Assembly: GCF_001559075.2 (NCBI RefSeq)
Contig: NZ_CP014015.2
Location: 2,790,001-2,854,000 of the forward strand
Source of the DNA: Citrobacter amalonaticus
GTDB lineage: Bacteria; Pseudomonadota; Gammaproteobacteria; Enterobacterales; Enterobacteriaceae
Direction: 5' to 3'
Length of the DNA stretch: 64,000 nt
Below the pieces are notes generated by a model. It worked only from the letters and a program-made list of their open reading frames with translations, did no database searches and was not told the DNA's origin. This document shows positions 1 through 9,477 of this stretch, piece after piece. The translations under genes were made by a program, and so were the position numbers. Positions within the stretch are counted from its first letter, which is position 1, and each line of letters begins with the position of its first letter.

Positions 1-146
1 TGACCAATGCCATTATGCAGGCGAAAGATAACGATGTAGTGCTGGTGGCGGGTAAAGGCCACGAGGATTACCAGATTGTCGGTACGCAGCGTCTCGACTA
101 TTCCGACCGCGTAACCGCGGCGCGCCTGCTGGGGGTGATCGCATGA
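1..146 (+). CDS. murE: UDP-MurNAc-tripeptide synthetase, C-terminal end (partial)
   Basis: Only the last 47 codons are inside the window, starting in frame at base 3 and ending at a TGA at 144-146. The piece carries the GKGHEDYQ motif near the C-terminus of MurE, which adds meso-diaminopimelate to UDP-MurNAc-L-Ala-D-Glu in the cytoplasm. The stop overlaps the murF start (ATGA), as in the E. coli dcw cluster. Truncation is caused by the window edge, not by mutation. Confidence 0.93.
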   Translation, partial: TNAIMQAKDNDVVLVAGKGHEDYQIVGTQRLDYSDRVTAARLLGVIA

Positions 147-1501
147 TTCGCGTAACGCTCAGCCAGCTCGCCGGTATTCTCGGCGGCGAACTGAAAGGGA
201 ACGATCTGTCCCTCGATGCCGTCACCACCGATACGCGTAAGCTGACGCCGGGCTGCCTGTTTGTGGCGCTCAAAGGCGAACGTTTTGATGCTCACGATTT
301 TGCCGAACAGGCAAAAGAAGGCGGGGCAGGCGCGCTGTTGGTCAGCCGTCCGCTGGCAGTTGATTTGCCGCAGGTGATTGTGCAAGACACCCGTCTGGCC
401 TTCGGCGAACTGGCTGCGTGGGTTCGCGCGCAGGTTCCGGCGCGCGTGGTGGCATTAACCGGTTCGTCCGGTAAAACCTCTGTGAAAGAGATGGCGGCGG
501 CGATGCTAAGCCAGTGTGGTAACACGCTCTATACCGCAGGCAATCTTAACAACGATATCGGTGTACCGATGACGCTGCTGCGCTTAACCGCGGATGTTGA
601 CTACGCGGTGATTGAATTAGGCGCTAACCACCAGGGCGAAATCGCCTGGACCGTCGGCCTGACGCGCCCGGAAGCGGCACTGGTCAACAACCTGGCGGCG
701 GCGCATCTGGAAGGCTTCGGCTCGCTGGCGGGAGTGGCGAAAGCGAAAGGCGAAATCTTTACCGGTCTGCCTGAAAACGGCATTGCCATTATGAATGCCG
801 ATAACAATGACTGGCTGAACTGGCAAAACATCATCGGCGATCGAAAAGTCTGGCGCTTTTCACCGAATGCCGCCAACAGCGATTTCACCGCCACCAATGT
901 GCATGTGACGTCACATGGCACCGAATTTTTACTGCAAACGCCTGGCGGAAGCATTGATGTACTGCTGCCGTTGCCCGGGCGTCACAATATCGCCAATGCA
1001 CTGGCGGCGGCGGCGCTGTCGATGGCTGTTGGCGCGACGCTGGAGGCGATCAAAACCGGTCTGGCGAATTTAAAAGCGGTACCGGGGCGTCTGTTCCCTG
1101 TCCAGTTAGCGGAAAACCAACTGCTGCTCGATGATTCGTATAACGCTAACGTCGGGTCAATGACCGCCGCGGTACAGGTACTGTCCGAAATGCCGGGTTA
1201 CCGTGTGCTGGTTGTCGGCGATATGGCCGAGCTGGGCGCAGAAAGCGAAGCCTGCCACGTGCAGGTCGGTGAGGCGGCGAAAGCGGCAGGCATCGACTGC
1301 GTATTGAGTTCAGGGAAACTGAGCAAGGCTATCAGCGATACCAGTGGCGTCGGCGAACATTTTGCGGATAAACCCGCGCTGATCGCGCGTCTGCAGGCGC
1401 TGATTGCAGAGCAACAGATTATTACCATTTTGGTGAAGGGTTCACGTAGTGCCGCCATGGAAGAGGTCGTACGCGCATTACAGGAGAAAGGATCATGCTA
1501 G
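143..1501 (+). CDS. murF: UDP-MurNAc-tripeptide:D-Ala-D-Ala ligase
   Basis: 452 aa, the normal MurF length. It adds D-Ala-D-Ala to UDP-MurNAc-tripeptide, the last cytoplasmic amino acid addition of peptidoglycan synthesis. The Mur ligase ATP loop GSSGKTS is at residues 107-113, followed by the central Mur ligase domain and the C-terminal substrate domain. The ATG at 143 overlaps the murE stop by 4 bases, and the murF stop overlaps mraY by 7 bases, so translation is probably coupled. Identification rests on whole-length similarity to E. coli MurF and on gene order. Confidence 0.97.
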   Translation: MIRVTLSQLAGILGGELKGNDLSLDAVTTDTRKLTPGCLFVALKGERFDAHDFAEQAKEGGAGALLVSRPLAVDLPQVIVQDTRLAFGELAAWVRAQVPARVVALTGSSGKTSVKEMAAAMLSQCGNTLYTAGNLNNDIGVPMTLLRLTADVDYAVIELGANHQGEIAWTVGLTRPEAALVNNLAAAHLEGFGSLAGVAKAKGEIFTGLPENGIAIMNADNNDWLNWQNIIGDRKVWRFSPNAANSDFTATNVHVTSHGTEFLLQTPGGSIDVLLPLPGRHNIANALAAAALSMAVGATLEAIKTGLANLKAVPGRLFPVQLAENQLLLDDSYNANVGSMTAAVQVLSEMPGYRVLVVGDMAELGAESEACHVQVGEAAKAAGIDCVLSSGKLSKAISDTSGVGEHFADKPALIARLQALIAEQQIITILVKGSRSAAMEEVVRALQEKGSC

Positions 1502-2577
1502 TTTGGCTGGCCGAACATTTGGTCAAATATTATTCCGGCTTTAACGTCTTTTCCTATCTGACGTTTCGCGCCATTGTCAGCCTGCTGACCGCGCTGTTCA
1601 TCTCATTGTGGATGGGCCCGCGCATGATCGCCCGTCTGCAAAAACTCTCTTTCGGCCAGGTCGTACGTAACGATGGTCCGGAGTCCCACTTCAGCAAGCG
1701 CGGCACGCCGACGATGGGCGGGATCATGATCCTGACGGCGATCGTTATTTCCGTTCTGCTGTGGGCCTATCCGTCAAACCCGTACGTCTGGTGCGTGTTG
1801 GTGGTGCTGATTGGTTACGGCATTATCGGCTTCGTCGATGACTACCGCAAAGTGGTCCGCAAAGACACCAAAGGCCTGATTGCGCGCTGGAAATACTTCT
1901 GGATGTCAGTCATTGCGCTGGGCGTTGCTTTCGCACTGTACCTCGCCGGGAAAGACACGCCGGCGACAGAGCTGGTGGTGCCGTTCTTCAAAGACGTCAT
2001 GCCGCAACTGGGGCTGTTCTACGTTCTGCTGGCATATTTCGTGATTGTCGGCACCGGCAACGCGGTGAACCTGACTGACGGCCTGGATGGCCTGGCGATT
2101 ATGCCAACCGTCTTCGTCGCGGGGGGATTCGCGCTGGTGGCGTGGGCGACCGGTAACATGAATTTTGCCAACTATCTGCATATTCCGTACTTACGTCATG
2201 CCGGCGAACTGGTGATCGTCTGTACGGCGATTGTCGGCGCGGGCTTAGGTTTCCTGTGGTTTAACACCTATCCGGCGCAGGTCTTCATGGGCGACGTCGG
2301 ATCGCTGGCGCTGGGCGGCGCGCTTGGCATTATCGCCGTGCTGCTGCGTCAGGAGTTCCTGCTGGTGATCATGGGCGGGGTATTTGTGGTGGAGACCCTG
2401 TCGGTGATATTGCAGGTCGGTTCCTTCAAGCTGCGTGGTCAGCGTATCTTCCGCATGGCGCCGATTCATCACCACTATGAACTGAAAGGCTGGCCGGAAC
2501 CGCGCGTGATTGTGCGCTTCTGGATTATTTCGCTGATGCTGGTCCTGATTGGGCTGGCAACGCTGAAGGTACGTTAA
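1495..2577 (+). CDS. mraY: Phospho-MurNAc-pentapeptide transferase (lipid I synthase)
   Basis: 360 aa, the same length as E. coli MraY. It is a polytopic inner membrane enzyme that moves phospho-MurNAc-pentapeptide onto undecaprenyl phosphate to make lipid I. About ten hydrophobic segments can be read by eye. Family motifs present are the aspartate-rich VDDYRK near residue 116, the NLTDGLDG segment near 190, and the HHHYE motif near 325. It overlaps the end of murF by 7 bases and ends 2 bases before murD. Confidence 0.97.
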   Translation: MLVWLAEHLVKYYSGFNVFSYLTFRAIVSLLTALFISLWMGPRMIARLQKLSFGQVVRNDGPESHFSKRGTPTMGGIMILTAIVISVLLWAYPSNPYVWCVLVVLIGYGIIGFVDDYRKVVRKDTKGLIARWKYFWMSVIALGVAFALYLAGKDTPATELVVPFFKDVMPQLGLFYVLLAYFVIVGTGNAVNLTDGLDGLAIMPTVFVAGGFALVAWATGNMNFANYLHIPYLRHAGELVIVCTAIVGAGLGFLWFNTYPAQVFMGDVGSLALGGALGIIAVLLRQEFLLVIMGGVFVVETLSVILQVGSFKLRGQRIFRMAPIHHHYELKGWPEPRVIVRFWIISLMLVLIGLATLKVR

Positions 2578-2579
2578 TC

Positions 2580-3896
2580 ATGGCTGATTACCAGGGTAAA
2601 AACGTCGTCATTATCGGTCTGGGATTAACCGGACTCTCTTGCGTGGACTTTTTCCTCGCTCGTGGCGTGACCCCTCGCGTGATGGATACCCGTGCGACAC
2701 CACCGGGACTGGAAAAGTTACCGGAGGCGGTAGAGCGTCATGTCGGCAGTCTGAACGATGACTGGTTGCTGGCGGCGGATCTGATTGTGGCAAGCCCTGG
2801 TATCGCCCTTGCGCATCCGTCACTGAGCGCAGCGGCTGATGCGGGCGTTGAGATTGTTGGCGATATCGAGTTGTTCTGCCGTGAAGCGCAGGCACCGATT
2901 GTGGCGATCACCGGTTCGAACGGGAAAAGCACCGTCACGACGCTGGTGGGTGAAATGGCGAAAGCGGCAGGAGTGAACGTCGGCGTTGGCGGCAACATTG
3001 GCCTGCCCGCCTTGATGCTGCTGGATGCAGAACGCGAATTGTATGTCCTTGAACTCTCTAGCTTCCAGCTGGAAACCACGTTCAGCCTGCAGGCGGCTGC
3101 GGCCACCATTCTGAACGTGACCGAAGATCACATGGATCGGTATCCGTTTGGTTTACAACAGTATCGCGCGGCAAAACTGCGCGTTTACGAGAATGCGAAA
3201 GTCTGTGTGGTCAATGCTGATGATGCGTTGACGATGCCGATTCGTGGCGCCGACGAGCGCTGTGTGAGCTTTGGCGTCAACATGGGCGATTACCACCTTA
3301 ACCGTCAGCAGGGCGAAACCTGGCTGCGGGTGAAGGGGGAAAAAGTGCTGAACGTGAAAGAGATGAAGCTTTCCGGCCAGCATAACTACACCAACGCCCT
3401 GGCGGCGCTGGCGCTGGCAGATGCGGCTGGTTTACCGCGCGCCAGCAGCCTGAAAGCGCTGACGACGTTCACCGGGCTGGCGCATCGCTTCCAGTTAGCG
3501 CTGAACCATAACGGCGTGCGCTGGATTAACGACTCGAAAGCGACCAACGTCGGCAGCACCGAAGCGGCGCTGAATGGCCTGCATGTTGACGGTACGCTGC
3601 ATCTGTTGCTGGGCGGCGATGGTAAATCGGCGGACTTCTCTTCGCTGAGTCGTTATCTGGAAGGCGATCGCGTGCGTTTGTACTGTTTCGGTCGCGATGG
3701 CGCGCAACTGGCGGCGCTGCGTCCGGAAATTGCGGAACAAACCGACACGATGGAAGAGGCGATGCGTCTGCTGGCGCCGCGTCTGCAGGCGGGCGATATG
3801 GTGTTGTTGTCTCCGGCCTGCGCCAGCCTCGATCAGTTTAAGAATTTTGAACAACGGGGCGATGTCTTCACCCGTCTGGCGAAGGAGTTGGGTTGA
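2580..3896 (+). CDS. murD: UDP-MurNAc-L-alanine:D-glutamate ligase
   Basis: 438 aa, matching E. coli MurD. It adds D-glutamate to UDP-MurNAc-L-Ala. The N-terminal UDP-binding Rossmann region has GLGLTG around residue 13, the ATP loop GSNGKST is at 112-118, and the C-terminal Mur ligase domain carries NDSKATN and the LLLGGDGK segment. It starts 2 bases after mraY and its TGA shares one base with the ftsW ATG (TGATG), pointing to translational coupling. Confidence 0.97.
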   Translation: MADYQGKNVVIIGLGLTGLSCVDFFLARGVTPRVMDTRATPPGLEKLPEAVERHVGSLNDDWLLAADLIVASPGIALAHPSLSAAADAGVEIVGDIELFCREAQAPIVAITGSNGKSTVTTLVGEMAKAAGVNVGVGGNIGLPALMLLDAERELYVLELSSFQLETTFSLQAAAATILNVTEDHMDRYPFGLQQYRAAKLRVYENAKVCVVNADDALTMPIRGADERCVSFGVNMGDYHLNRQQGETWLRVKGEKVLNVKEMKLSGQHNYTNALAALALADAAGLPRASSLKALTTFTGLAHRFQLALNHNGVRWINDSKATNVGSTEAALNGLHVDGTLHLLLGGDGKSADFSSLSRYLEGDRVRLYCFGRDGAQLAALRPEIAEQTDTMEEAMRLLAPRLQAGDMVLLSPACASLDQFKNFEQRGDVFTRLAKELG

Positions 3897-5140
3897 TGCG
3901 TTTATCTCTCCCTCGCCTGAGACTGCCGCGCCTGCCGGGACTTGGAATCCTGGGATGGATCTTTGCGGCGCTTAAAGGCTGGGTGATGGGCTCGCGGGAT
4001 AAGGATTCCGACAGTCTGATCATGTACGATCGCGTGCTGCTGTGGCTGACGTTAGGCCTCGCGGCGATCGGTTTTATCATGGTGACGTCGGCATCCATGC
4101 CGGTAGGTCAACGTCTGGCGGGCGATCCGTTCCTGTTTGCCAAGCGTGATGCGCTCTATATTTTTCTGGCATTTTGTCTGGCGATGATCACGCTGCGTCT
4201 GCCTATGGAGTTCTGGCAGAAGTACAGCACGACGATGCTGATCGCCTCGATCATTATGCTGTTGATCGTGCTGGTAGTGGGCAGTTCGGTGAACGGGGCA
4301 TCGCGTTGGATCGCATTAGGTCCGCTGCGTATTCAGCCCGCGGAATTTACCAAGCTGTCGCTGTTCTGCTATCTGGCGAACTACCTGGTGCGCAAGGTTG
4401 ACGAAGTTCGTAATAACCTGCGCGGCTTCCTGAAGCCGATGGGCGTGATTCTGGTACTGGCGATCCTGCTGCTGGCGCAGCCGGACCTCGGTACGGTGGT
4501 GGTGCTGTTCGTGACCACGCTGGCGATGCTGTTTCTGGCCGGGGCGAAGTTGTGGCAGTTCATTGCCATCATCGGCATGGGGATTTCAGCGGTCGTGCTG
4601 CTGATTCTCGCCGAACCGTATCGTATTCGCCGCGTAACCTCGTTCTGGAACCCATGGGAAGATCCGTTTGGTAGCGGATACCAGCTTACCCAGTCACTGA
4701 TGGCGTTCGGTCGCGGTGAGATGTGGGGACAGGGACTGGGCAACTCGGTACAGAAACTGGAGTATTTGCCGGAAGCGCATACCGACTTTATCTTCGCCAT
4801 CATTGGGGAAGAACTGGGTTATATCGGTGTGGTATTGGCGCTTTTAATGGTATTCTTCGTCGCTTTTCGCGCGATGTCGATTGGCCGCAAAGCGCTGGAG
4901 ATCGACCACCGTTTTTCCGGATTTTTGGCCTGTTCCATCGGTATTTGGTTTAGTTTTCAGGCACTGGTGAACGTCGGCGCGGCGGCAGGCATGCTGCCAA
5001 CCAAAGGTCTGACGCTGCCGCTCATCAGTTACGGTGGCTCGAGTTTGCTGATTATGTCGACGGCCATCATGTTTTTGTTGCGAATTGATTATGAAACGCG
5101 CCTGGAAAAAGCACAGGCGTTTACACGAGGTTCACGATGA
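3896..5140 (+). CDS. ftsW: Septal peptidoglycan glycosyltransferase (SEDS family)
   Basis: 414 aa from the ATG at 3896. A TTG three bases upstream would add one Met, but the ATG gives the exact E. coli N-terminus MRLSLPRLR. FtsW is a ten-segment inner membrane SEDS protein that polymerises lipid II at the septum with FtsI. The long cytoplasmic N-terminal tail, the LLLAQPDLGT segment and the C-terminal GLTLPLISYGGSS motif are typical. The start shares a base with the murD stop, and the end overlaps murG by 4 bases. Confidence 0.96.
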   Translation: MRLSLPRLRLPRLPGLGILGWIFAALKGWVMGSRDKDSDSLIMYDRVLLWLTLGLAAIGFIMVTSASMPVGQRLAGDPFLFAKRDALYIFLAFCLAMITLRLPMEFWQKYSTTMLIASIIMLLIVLVVGSSVNGASRWIALGPLRIQPAEFTKLSLFCYLANYLVRKVDEVRNNLRGFLKPMGVILVLAILLLAQPDLGTVVVLFVTTLAMLFLAGAKLWQFIAIIGMGISAVVLLILAEPYRIRRVTSFWNPWEDPFGSGYQLTQSLMAFGRGEMWGQGLGNSVQKLEYLPEAHTDFIFAIIGEELGYIGVVLALLMVFFVAFRAMSIGRKALEIDHRFSGFLACSIGIWFSFQALVNVGAAAGMLPTKGLTLPLISYGGSSLLIMSTAIMFLLRIDYETRLEKAQAFTRGSR

Positions 5141-6204
5141 GTGGTCAAGCGAAGCGGTTAATGGTGATGGCGGGCGGTACCGGCGGACATGTGTTCCCGG
5201 GACTGGCGGTCGCGCACCATTTAATGTCCCAGGGCTGGGAAGTTCGCTGGCTGGGTACCGCAGACCGTATGGAAGCGGATTTAGTCCCTAAGCATGGCAT
5301 CGATATTGACTTCATCCGTATTTCCGGGTTGCGCGGAAAAGGCGTGAAAGCGCTGTTGGCCGCCCCGTTGCGTATTTTCAACGCATGGCGTCAGGCTCGC
5401 GCAATCATGAAAAGTTTTAAACCCGATGTAGTGCTGGGGATGGGCGGGTATGTTTCCGGTCCCGGCGGTCTGGCCGCGTGGTCACTGGGCATTCCGGTCG
5501 TGCTGCACGAGCAAAATGGTATCGCCGGGTTAACGAATAAATGGCTGGCGAGAATTGCTACGAAGGTCATGCAGGCGTTTCCTGGTGCGTTTCCGAATGC
5601 GGAAGTGGTCGGGAACCCGGTACGTACCGACGTGCTGGCGCTGCCGCTGCCGCAGGATCGTCTGACCGGGCGCGAAGGTCCGATTCGTGTGCTGGTGGTC
5701 GGGGGATCGCAGGGCGCTCGCGTGCTGAATCAAACCCTGCCGCAGGTTGCCGGCAGACTGGGTGATGCGGTGACTATCTGGCATCAGAGTGGGAAAGGCG
5801 CGCAGCAGACCGTAGAACAGGCCTATGCCGATGCGGGACAACCGCAGCATAAGGTGACGGAATTTATTGATGACATGGCGGCCGCCTACGCGTGGGCCGA
5901 TGTGGTGGTCTGTCGTTCTGGCGCATTGACGGTCAGTGAAATTGCCGCCGCCGGTTTACCTGCGCTGTTTGTGCCGTTTCAACATAAAGATCGACAGCAG
6001 TACTGGAATGCGCTGCCGCTGGAAAAAGCGGGCGCAGCCAAAATTCTCGAGCAGCCGCAGTTTACTGTGGATGCCGTCGCCAGCACCCTGTCCGGGTGGT
6101 CGCGAGAAAGTTTGTTAACCATGGCAGAACGTGCCCGCGCTGCATCCATTCCGGATGCCACCGAGCGTGTCGCAAATGAAGTGAGCCGGGCTGCCCGGGC
6201 GTAA
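5137..6204 (+). CDS. murG: UDP-GlcNAc:lipid I GlcNAc transferase
   Basis: 355 aa, as in E. coli. MurG is a peripheral enzyme on the cytoplasmic face of the inner membrane that adds GlcNAc to lipid I, forming lipid II. The glycine-rich loop GGTGGH is at residues 13-18, a second glycine loop GMGGYVSGPGG is near 105, and the C-terminal UDP-GlcNAc domain has GGSQGAR. The start overlaps ftsW by 4 bases (ATGA). A 52-base gap with no terminator separates it from murC. Confidence 0.97.
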   Translation: MSGQAKRLMVMAGGTGGHVFPGLAVAHHLMSQGWEVRWLGTADRMEADLVPKHGIDIDFIRISGLRGKGVKALLAAPLRIFNAWRQARAIMKSFKPDVVLGMGGYVSGPGGLAAWSLGIPVVLHEQNGIAGLTNKWLARIATKVMQAFPGAFPNAEVVGNPVRTDVLALPLPQDRLTGREGPIRVLVVGGSQGARVLNQTLPQVAGRLGDAVTIWHQSGKGAQQTVEQAYADAGQPQHKVTEFIDDMAAAYAWADVVVCRSGALTVSEIAAAGLPALFVPFQHKDRQQYWNALPLEKAGAAKILEQPQFTVDAVASTLSGWSRESLLTMAERARAASIPDATERVANEVSRAARA

Positions 6205-6256
6205 TTGTAGCGGTGCCTTTTGCATCGCATGAATTGAGAAGTGAATGGCGTAAAGA

Positions 6257-7732
6257 ATGAATACACAACAACTGGCAAAACTGCGTTCCATCGTGCCCGA
6301 AATGCGTCGCGTTCGGCACATTCACTTTGTCGGCATCGGTGGTGCTGGTATGGGCGGTATTGCCGAAGTTCTGGCCAATGAAGGGTATCAGATCAGTGGT
6401 TCCGATTTAGCGCCAAACCCGGTGACGCAGCAGTTGACGAACCTGGGAGCAACGATTTATTTCAACCATCGCCCGGAAAACGTGCGTGATGCGAGCGTAG
6501 TTGTGGTTTCCAGCGCCATCTCGGCCGATAACCCGGAGATTGTGGCGGCGCATGAAGCGCGCATTCCGGTGATCCGTCGCGCGGAGATGCTGGCGGAGCT
6601 GATGCGTTTTCGTCACGGCATTGCGATTGCCGGGACGCACGGTAAAACGACCACCACCGCGATGGTCTCCAGTATTTACGCGGAAGCGGGACTGGACCCG
6701 ACCTTCGTTAACGGCGGTCTGGTGAAAGCGGCGGGCGTGCATGCGCGTCTGGGCCATAGCCGTTACTTAATTGCGGAAGCGGATGAGAGCGACGCGTCGT
6801 TCCTCCATCTGCAGCCGATGGTGGCGATTGTCACCAACATCGAAGCCGACCACATGGATACCTACCATGGCGATTTCGAGAATTTAAAGCAGACGTTTAT
6901 TAACTTCCTGCATAACCTGCCGTTTTATGGTCGTGCGGTGATGTGTGTTGATGACCCGGTGATCCGCGAGCTACTGCCGCGCGTGGGCCGTCAGACGACC
7001 ACTTACGGCTTTAGCGATGACGCTGACGTTCGTGTGCAAGATTATCAGCAGGTGGGTCCGCAGGGGCACTTCACTCTGTTGCGCCAGGGGATGCAAGACC
7101 TGCGCGTCACGCTGAATGCGCCAGGTCGCCATAACGCCCTGAACGCGGCGGCGGCCGTGGCGGTTGCGACGGAAGAAGGTATTGCAGACGAGGCGATCCT
7201 GCGCGCGCTGGAAAGCTTCCAGGGTACCGGGCGCCGCTTCGACTTCCTCGGTGAATACCCGCTCGAGCCGGTTAACGGTAAAGCCGGTACGGCAATGCTG
7301 GTGGATGATTACGGACATCACCCGACGGAAGTGGATGCGACCATTAAAGCGGCACGGGCGGGCTGGCCGGACAAAAATCTGGTGATGCTGTTTCAGCCGC
7401 ACCGTTTCACGCGTACGCGTGATCTGTATGACGACTTTGCCAACGTGCTGACCCAGGTTGATGCGTTGCTGATGCTGGATGTGTATGCGGCGGGTGAAGC
7501 GCCTATTCCAGGTGCGGACAGCCGTTCGCTGTGCCGCACTATTCGTGGTCGCGGTAAAATCGACCCGATTCTGGTTTCCGATCCGGCGCAGGTCGCAGAA
7601 ATGCTGGCGCCGGTATTAACCGGCAATGATTTGATTCTGGTTCAGGGTGCGGGAAATATCGGCAAAATCGCGCGTTCCTTAGCTGAAATCAAACTGAAGC
7701 CGCAAATTCAGGAGGACGAGCAACATGGCTGA
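6257..7732 (+). CDS. murC: UDP-MurNAc:L-alanine ligase
   Basis: 491 aa, as in E. coli. MurC adds the first amino acid, L-alanine, to UDP-MurNAc. The N-terminal dinucleotide-like loop GIGGAGMGG is at residues 26-34 and the ATP loop GTHGKTT at 126-132. The central and C-terminal Mur ligase domains follow. Its end overlaps ddlB by 8 bases, as in the E. coli cluster. Confidence 0.97.
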   Translation: MNTQQLAKLRSIVPEMRRVRHIHFVGIGGAGMGGIAEVLANEGYQISGSDLAPNPVTQQLTNLGATIYFNHRPENVRDASVVVVSSAISADNPEIVAAHEARIPVIRRAEMLAELMRFRHGIAIAGTHGKTTTTAMVSSIYAEAGLDPTFVNGGLVKAAGVHARLGHSRYLIAEADESDASFLHLQPMVAIVTNIEADHMDTYHGDFENLKQTFINFLHNLPFYGRAVMCVDDPVIRELLPRVGRQTTTYGFSDDADVRVQDYQQVGPQGHFTLLRQGMQDLRVTLNAPGRHNALNAAAAVAVATEEGIADEAILRALESFQGTGRRFDFLGEYPLEPVNGKAGTAMLVDDYGHHPTEVDATIKAARAGWPDKNLVMLFQPHRFTRTRDLYDDFANVLTQVDALLMLDVYAAGEAPIPGADSRSLCRTIRGRGKIDPILVSDPAQVAEMLAPVLTGNDLILVQGAGNIGKIARSLAEIKLKPQIQEDEQHG

Positions 7733-8645
7733 TAAAATCGCGGTCCTGCTGGGCGGTACCTCTGCTGAACGTGATGTGTCGCTGAATTCCGGCGCGGCAG
7801 TGCTGGCCGGATTACGTGAAGGCGGCGTGGATGCGCATCCGGTCGATCCGAAAGAGGTCGACGTTACGCTGCTGAAGTCGATGGGCTTTCAGAAAGTCTT
7901 TATCGCCCTGCATGGTCGCGGCGGGGAAGACGGAACCTTACAGGGACTGCTGGAGCTGGTTGGCTTGCCTTATACCGGCAGCGGCGTAATGGCATCGGCG
8001 ATCTCAATGGATAAACTGCGCAGCAAGTTGCTGTGGCAGGGGGCGGGATTACCCGTCGCGCCATGGGTAGCTCTGACGCGATCTCAGTTTGAAAAAGGTC
8101 TTGACGAAGAACAGGTTACGCAAATTTCTGCGCTGGGTTTACCGCTGATTGTGAAGCCCAGCTGTGAAGGGTCCAGCGTGGGAATGTCAAAAGTGTCAGA
8201 ATATGACGCTTTACAGGATGCATTAACGCTGGCATTTCAGCATGATGAAGAAGTTCTGATCGAGAAATGGCTCAGCGGTCCGGAATTTACGGTAGCGATA
8301 CTGGGTGAAGAAATTTTACCCGCAACTCGTATCCAACCCGCCGGAACCTTCTATGATTATGAGGCGAAGTATCTGTCTGATGAGACACAGTATTTCTGCC
8401 CTGCAGGTCTGGAAAGCGAACAAGAGGCTATTTTACAGGCATTCGTGCTGAAAGCATGGACAACCCTGGGCTGTAAAGGCTGGGGGCGCATTGACGTCAT
8501 GCTGGATAACGATGGCCAGTTTTATCTGCTGGAAGCGAATACCTCTCCGGGTATGACCAGCCACAGCCTGGTGCCGATGGCGGCGCGTCAGGCGGGGATG
8601 AGTTTCTCGCAGTTGGTGGTACGAATTCTGGAGTTGGCGGACTGA
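7725..8645 (+). CDS. ddlB: D-alanine:D-alanine ligase B
   Basis: 306 aa, the DdlB length. It joins two D-alanines for MurF. The ATP-grasp fold signs are visible: GGTSAERDVSLNSG at the N-terminus, HGRGGEDGTLQG near residue 63, and the C-terminal LLEANTSPGMTSHS segment that binds magnesium and substrate. It overlaps murC by 8 bases and ftsQ begins 1 base after its stop region. In E. coli, promoters for ftsQAZ lie inside ddlB; I could not place them here with confidence. Confidence 0.97.
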   Translation: MADKIAVLLGGTSAERDVSLNSGAAVLAGLREGGVDAHPVDPKEVDVTLLKSMGFQKVFIALHGRGGEDGTLQGLLELVGLPYTGSGVMASAISMDKLRSKLLWQGAGLPVAPWVALTRSQFEKGLDEEQVTQISALGLPLIVKPSCEGSSVGMSKVSEYDALQDALTLAFQHDEEVLIEKWLSGPEFTVAILGEEILPATRIQPAGTFYDYEAKYLSDETQYFCPAGLESEQEAILQAFVLKAWTTLGCKGWGRIDVMLDNDGQFYLLEANTSPGMTSHSLVPMAARQAGMSFSQLVVRILELAD

Positions 8646-8646
8646 T

Positions 8647-9477
8647 ATGTCGCAGGCTGCGCTGAACACGCGAAACAGTGATGAAGAGGTTTCTTCCTCA
8701 CGTCGCAATAATGGAACGCGTCTTGCAGGTATTTTCTTCCTGCTGACGGTGCTGTGTACCGTGCTGGTCAGCGGCTGGGTGGTGTTGGGGTGGATGGAAG
8801 ATGCGCAGCGTTTGCCGCTGTCAAAGCTGGTGTTAACCGGTGAGCGCCATTACACGAAGAATGATGATATTCGCCAGTCGATTCTGGCGCTGGGCGCGCC
8901 TGGCACCTTCATGACCCAGGACGTGAATATCATCCAGAGTCAGATTGAACGCTTGCCGTGGATCAAGCAGGCCAGCGTCAGAAAGCAATGGCCCGATGAA
9001 TTGAAGATTCATCTGGTTGAATATGTGCCGATTGCGCGTTGGAATGATCAGCATATGGTAGACGCCGAAGGAAATGCCTTCAGCGTGCCGGCCGATCGCA
9101 CCAGCAAGCAGGTTTTACCCATGTTATCTGGCCCGGAAGGCAGCGCGAGTGAAGTGTTGCAAGGGTATCGTGACATGTCGCAGGTGCTGGCGAAGGACCG
9201 GTTTACCCTGAAGGAAGCGGCAATGACCGCTCGTCGTTCCTGGCAGTTGACGCTTAATAACGATATTAAGCTCAATCTTGGCAGGGGCGACACGATGAAA
9301 CGTTTGGCTCGCTTTGTAGAACTGTATCCAGTTTTACAGCAGCAGGCGCAAACCGATGGCAAACGGATTAGCTACGTTGATTTGCGTTATGACTCAGGAG
9401 CGGCAGTAGGGTGGGTTCCCTTGCCTCCTGAGGAATCTAATCAGCAACAGAATCAGGTACAGGCAGAACAACAATGA
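8647..9477 (+). CDS. ftsQ: Divisome protein FtsQ
   Basis: 276 aa, as in E. coli. FtsQ is a bitopic inner membrane protein that links early and late divisome parts through FtsB and FtsL. A short cytoplasmic tail with RRNNGTR precedes one membrane helix around residues 27-48. The periplasmic part holds a POTRA domain beginning near LPLSKLVLTG and the beta domain. The C-terminal tail is rich in Gln. It ends by overlapping ftsA by 4 bases. Confidence 0.96.
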   Translation: MSQAALNTRNSDEEVSSSRRNNGTRLAGIFFLLTVLCTVLVSGWVVLGWMEDAQRLPLSKLVLTGERHYTKNDDIRQSILALGAPGTFMTQDVNIIQSQIERLPWIKQASVRKQWPDELKIHLVEYVPIARWNDQHMVDAEGNAFSVPADRTSKQVLPMLSGPEGSASEVLQGYRDMSQVLAKDRFTLKEAAMTARRSWQLTLNNDIKLNLGRGDTMKRLARFVELYPVLQQQAQTDGKRISYVDLRYDSGAAVGWVPLPPEESNQQQNQVQAEQQ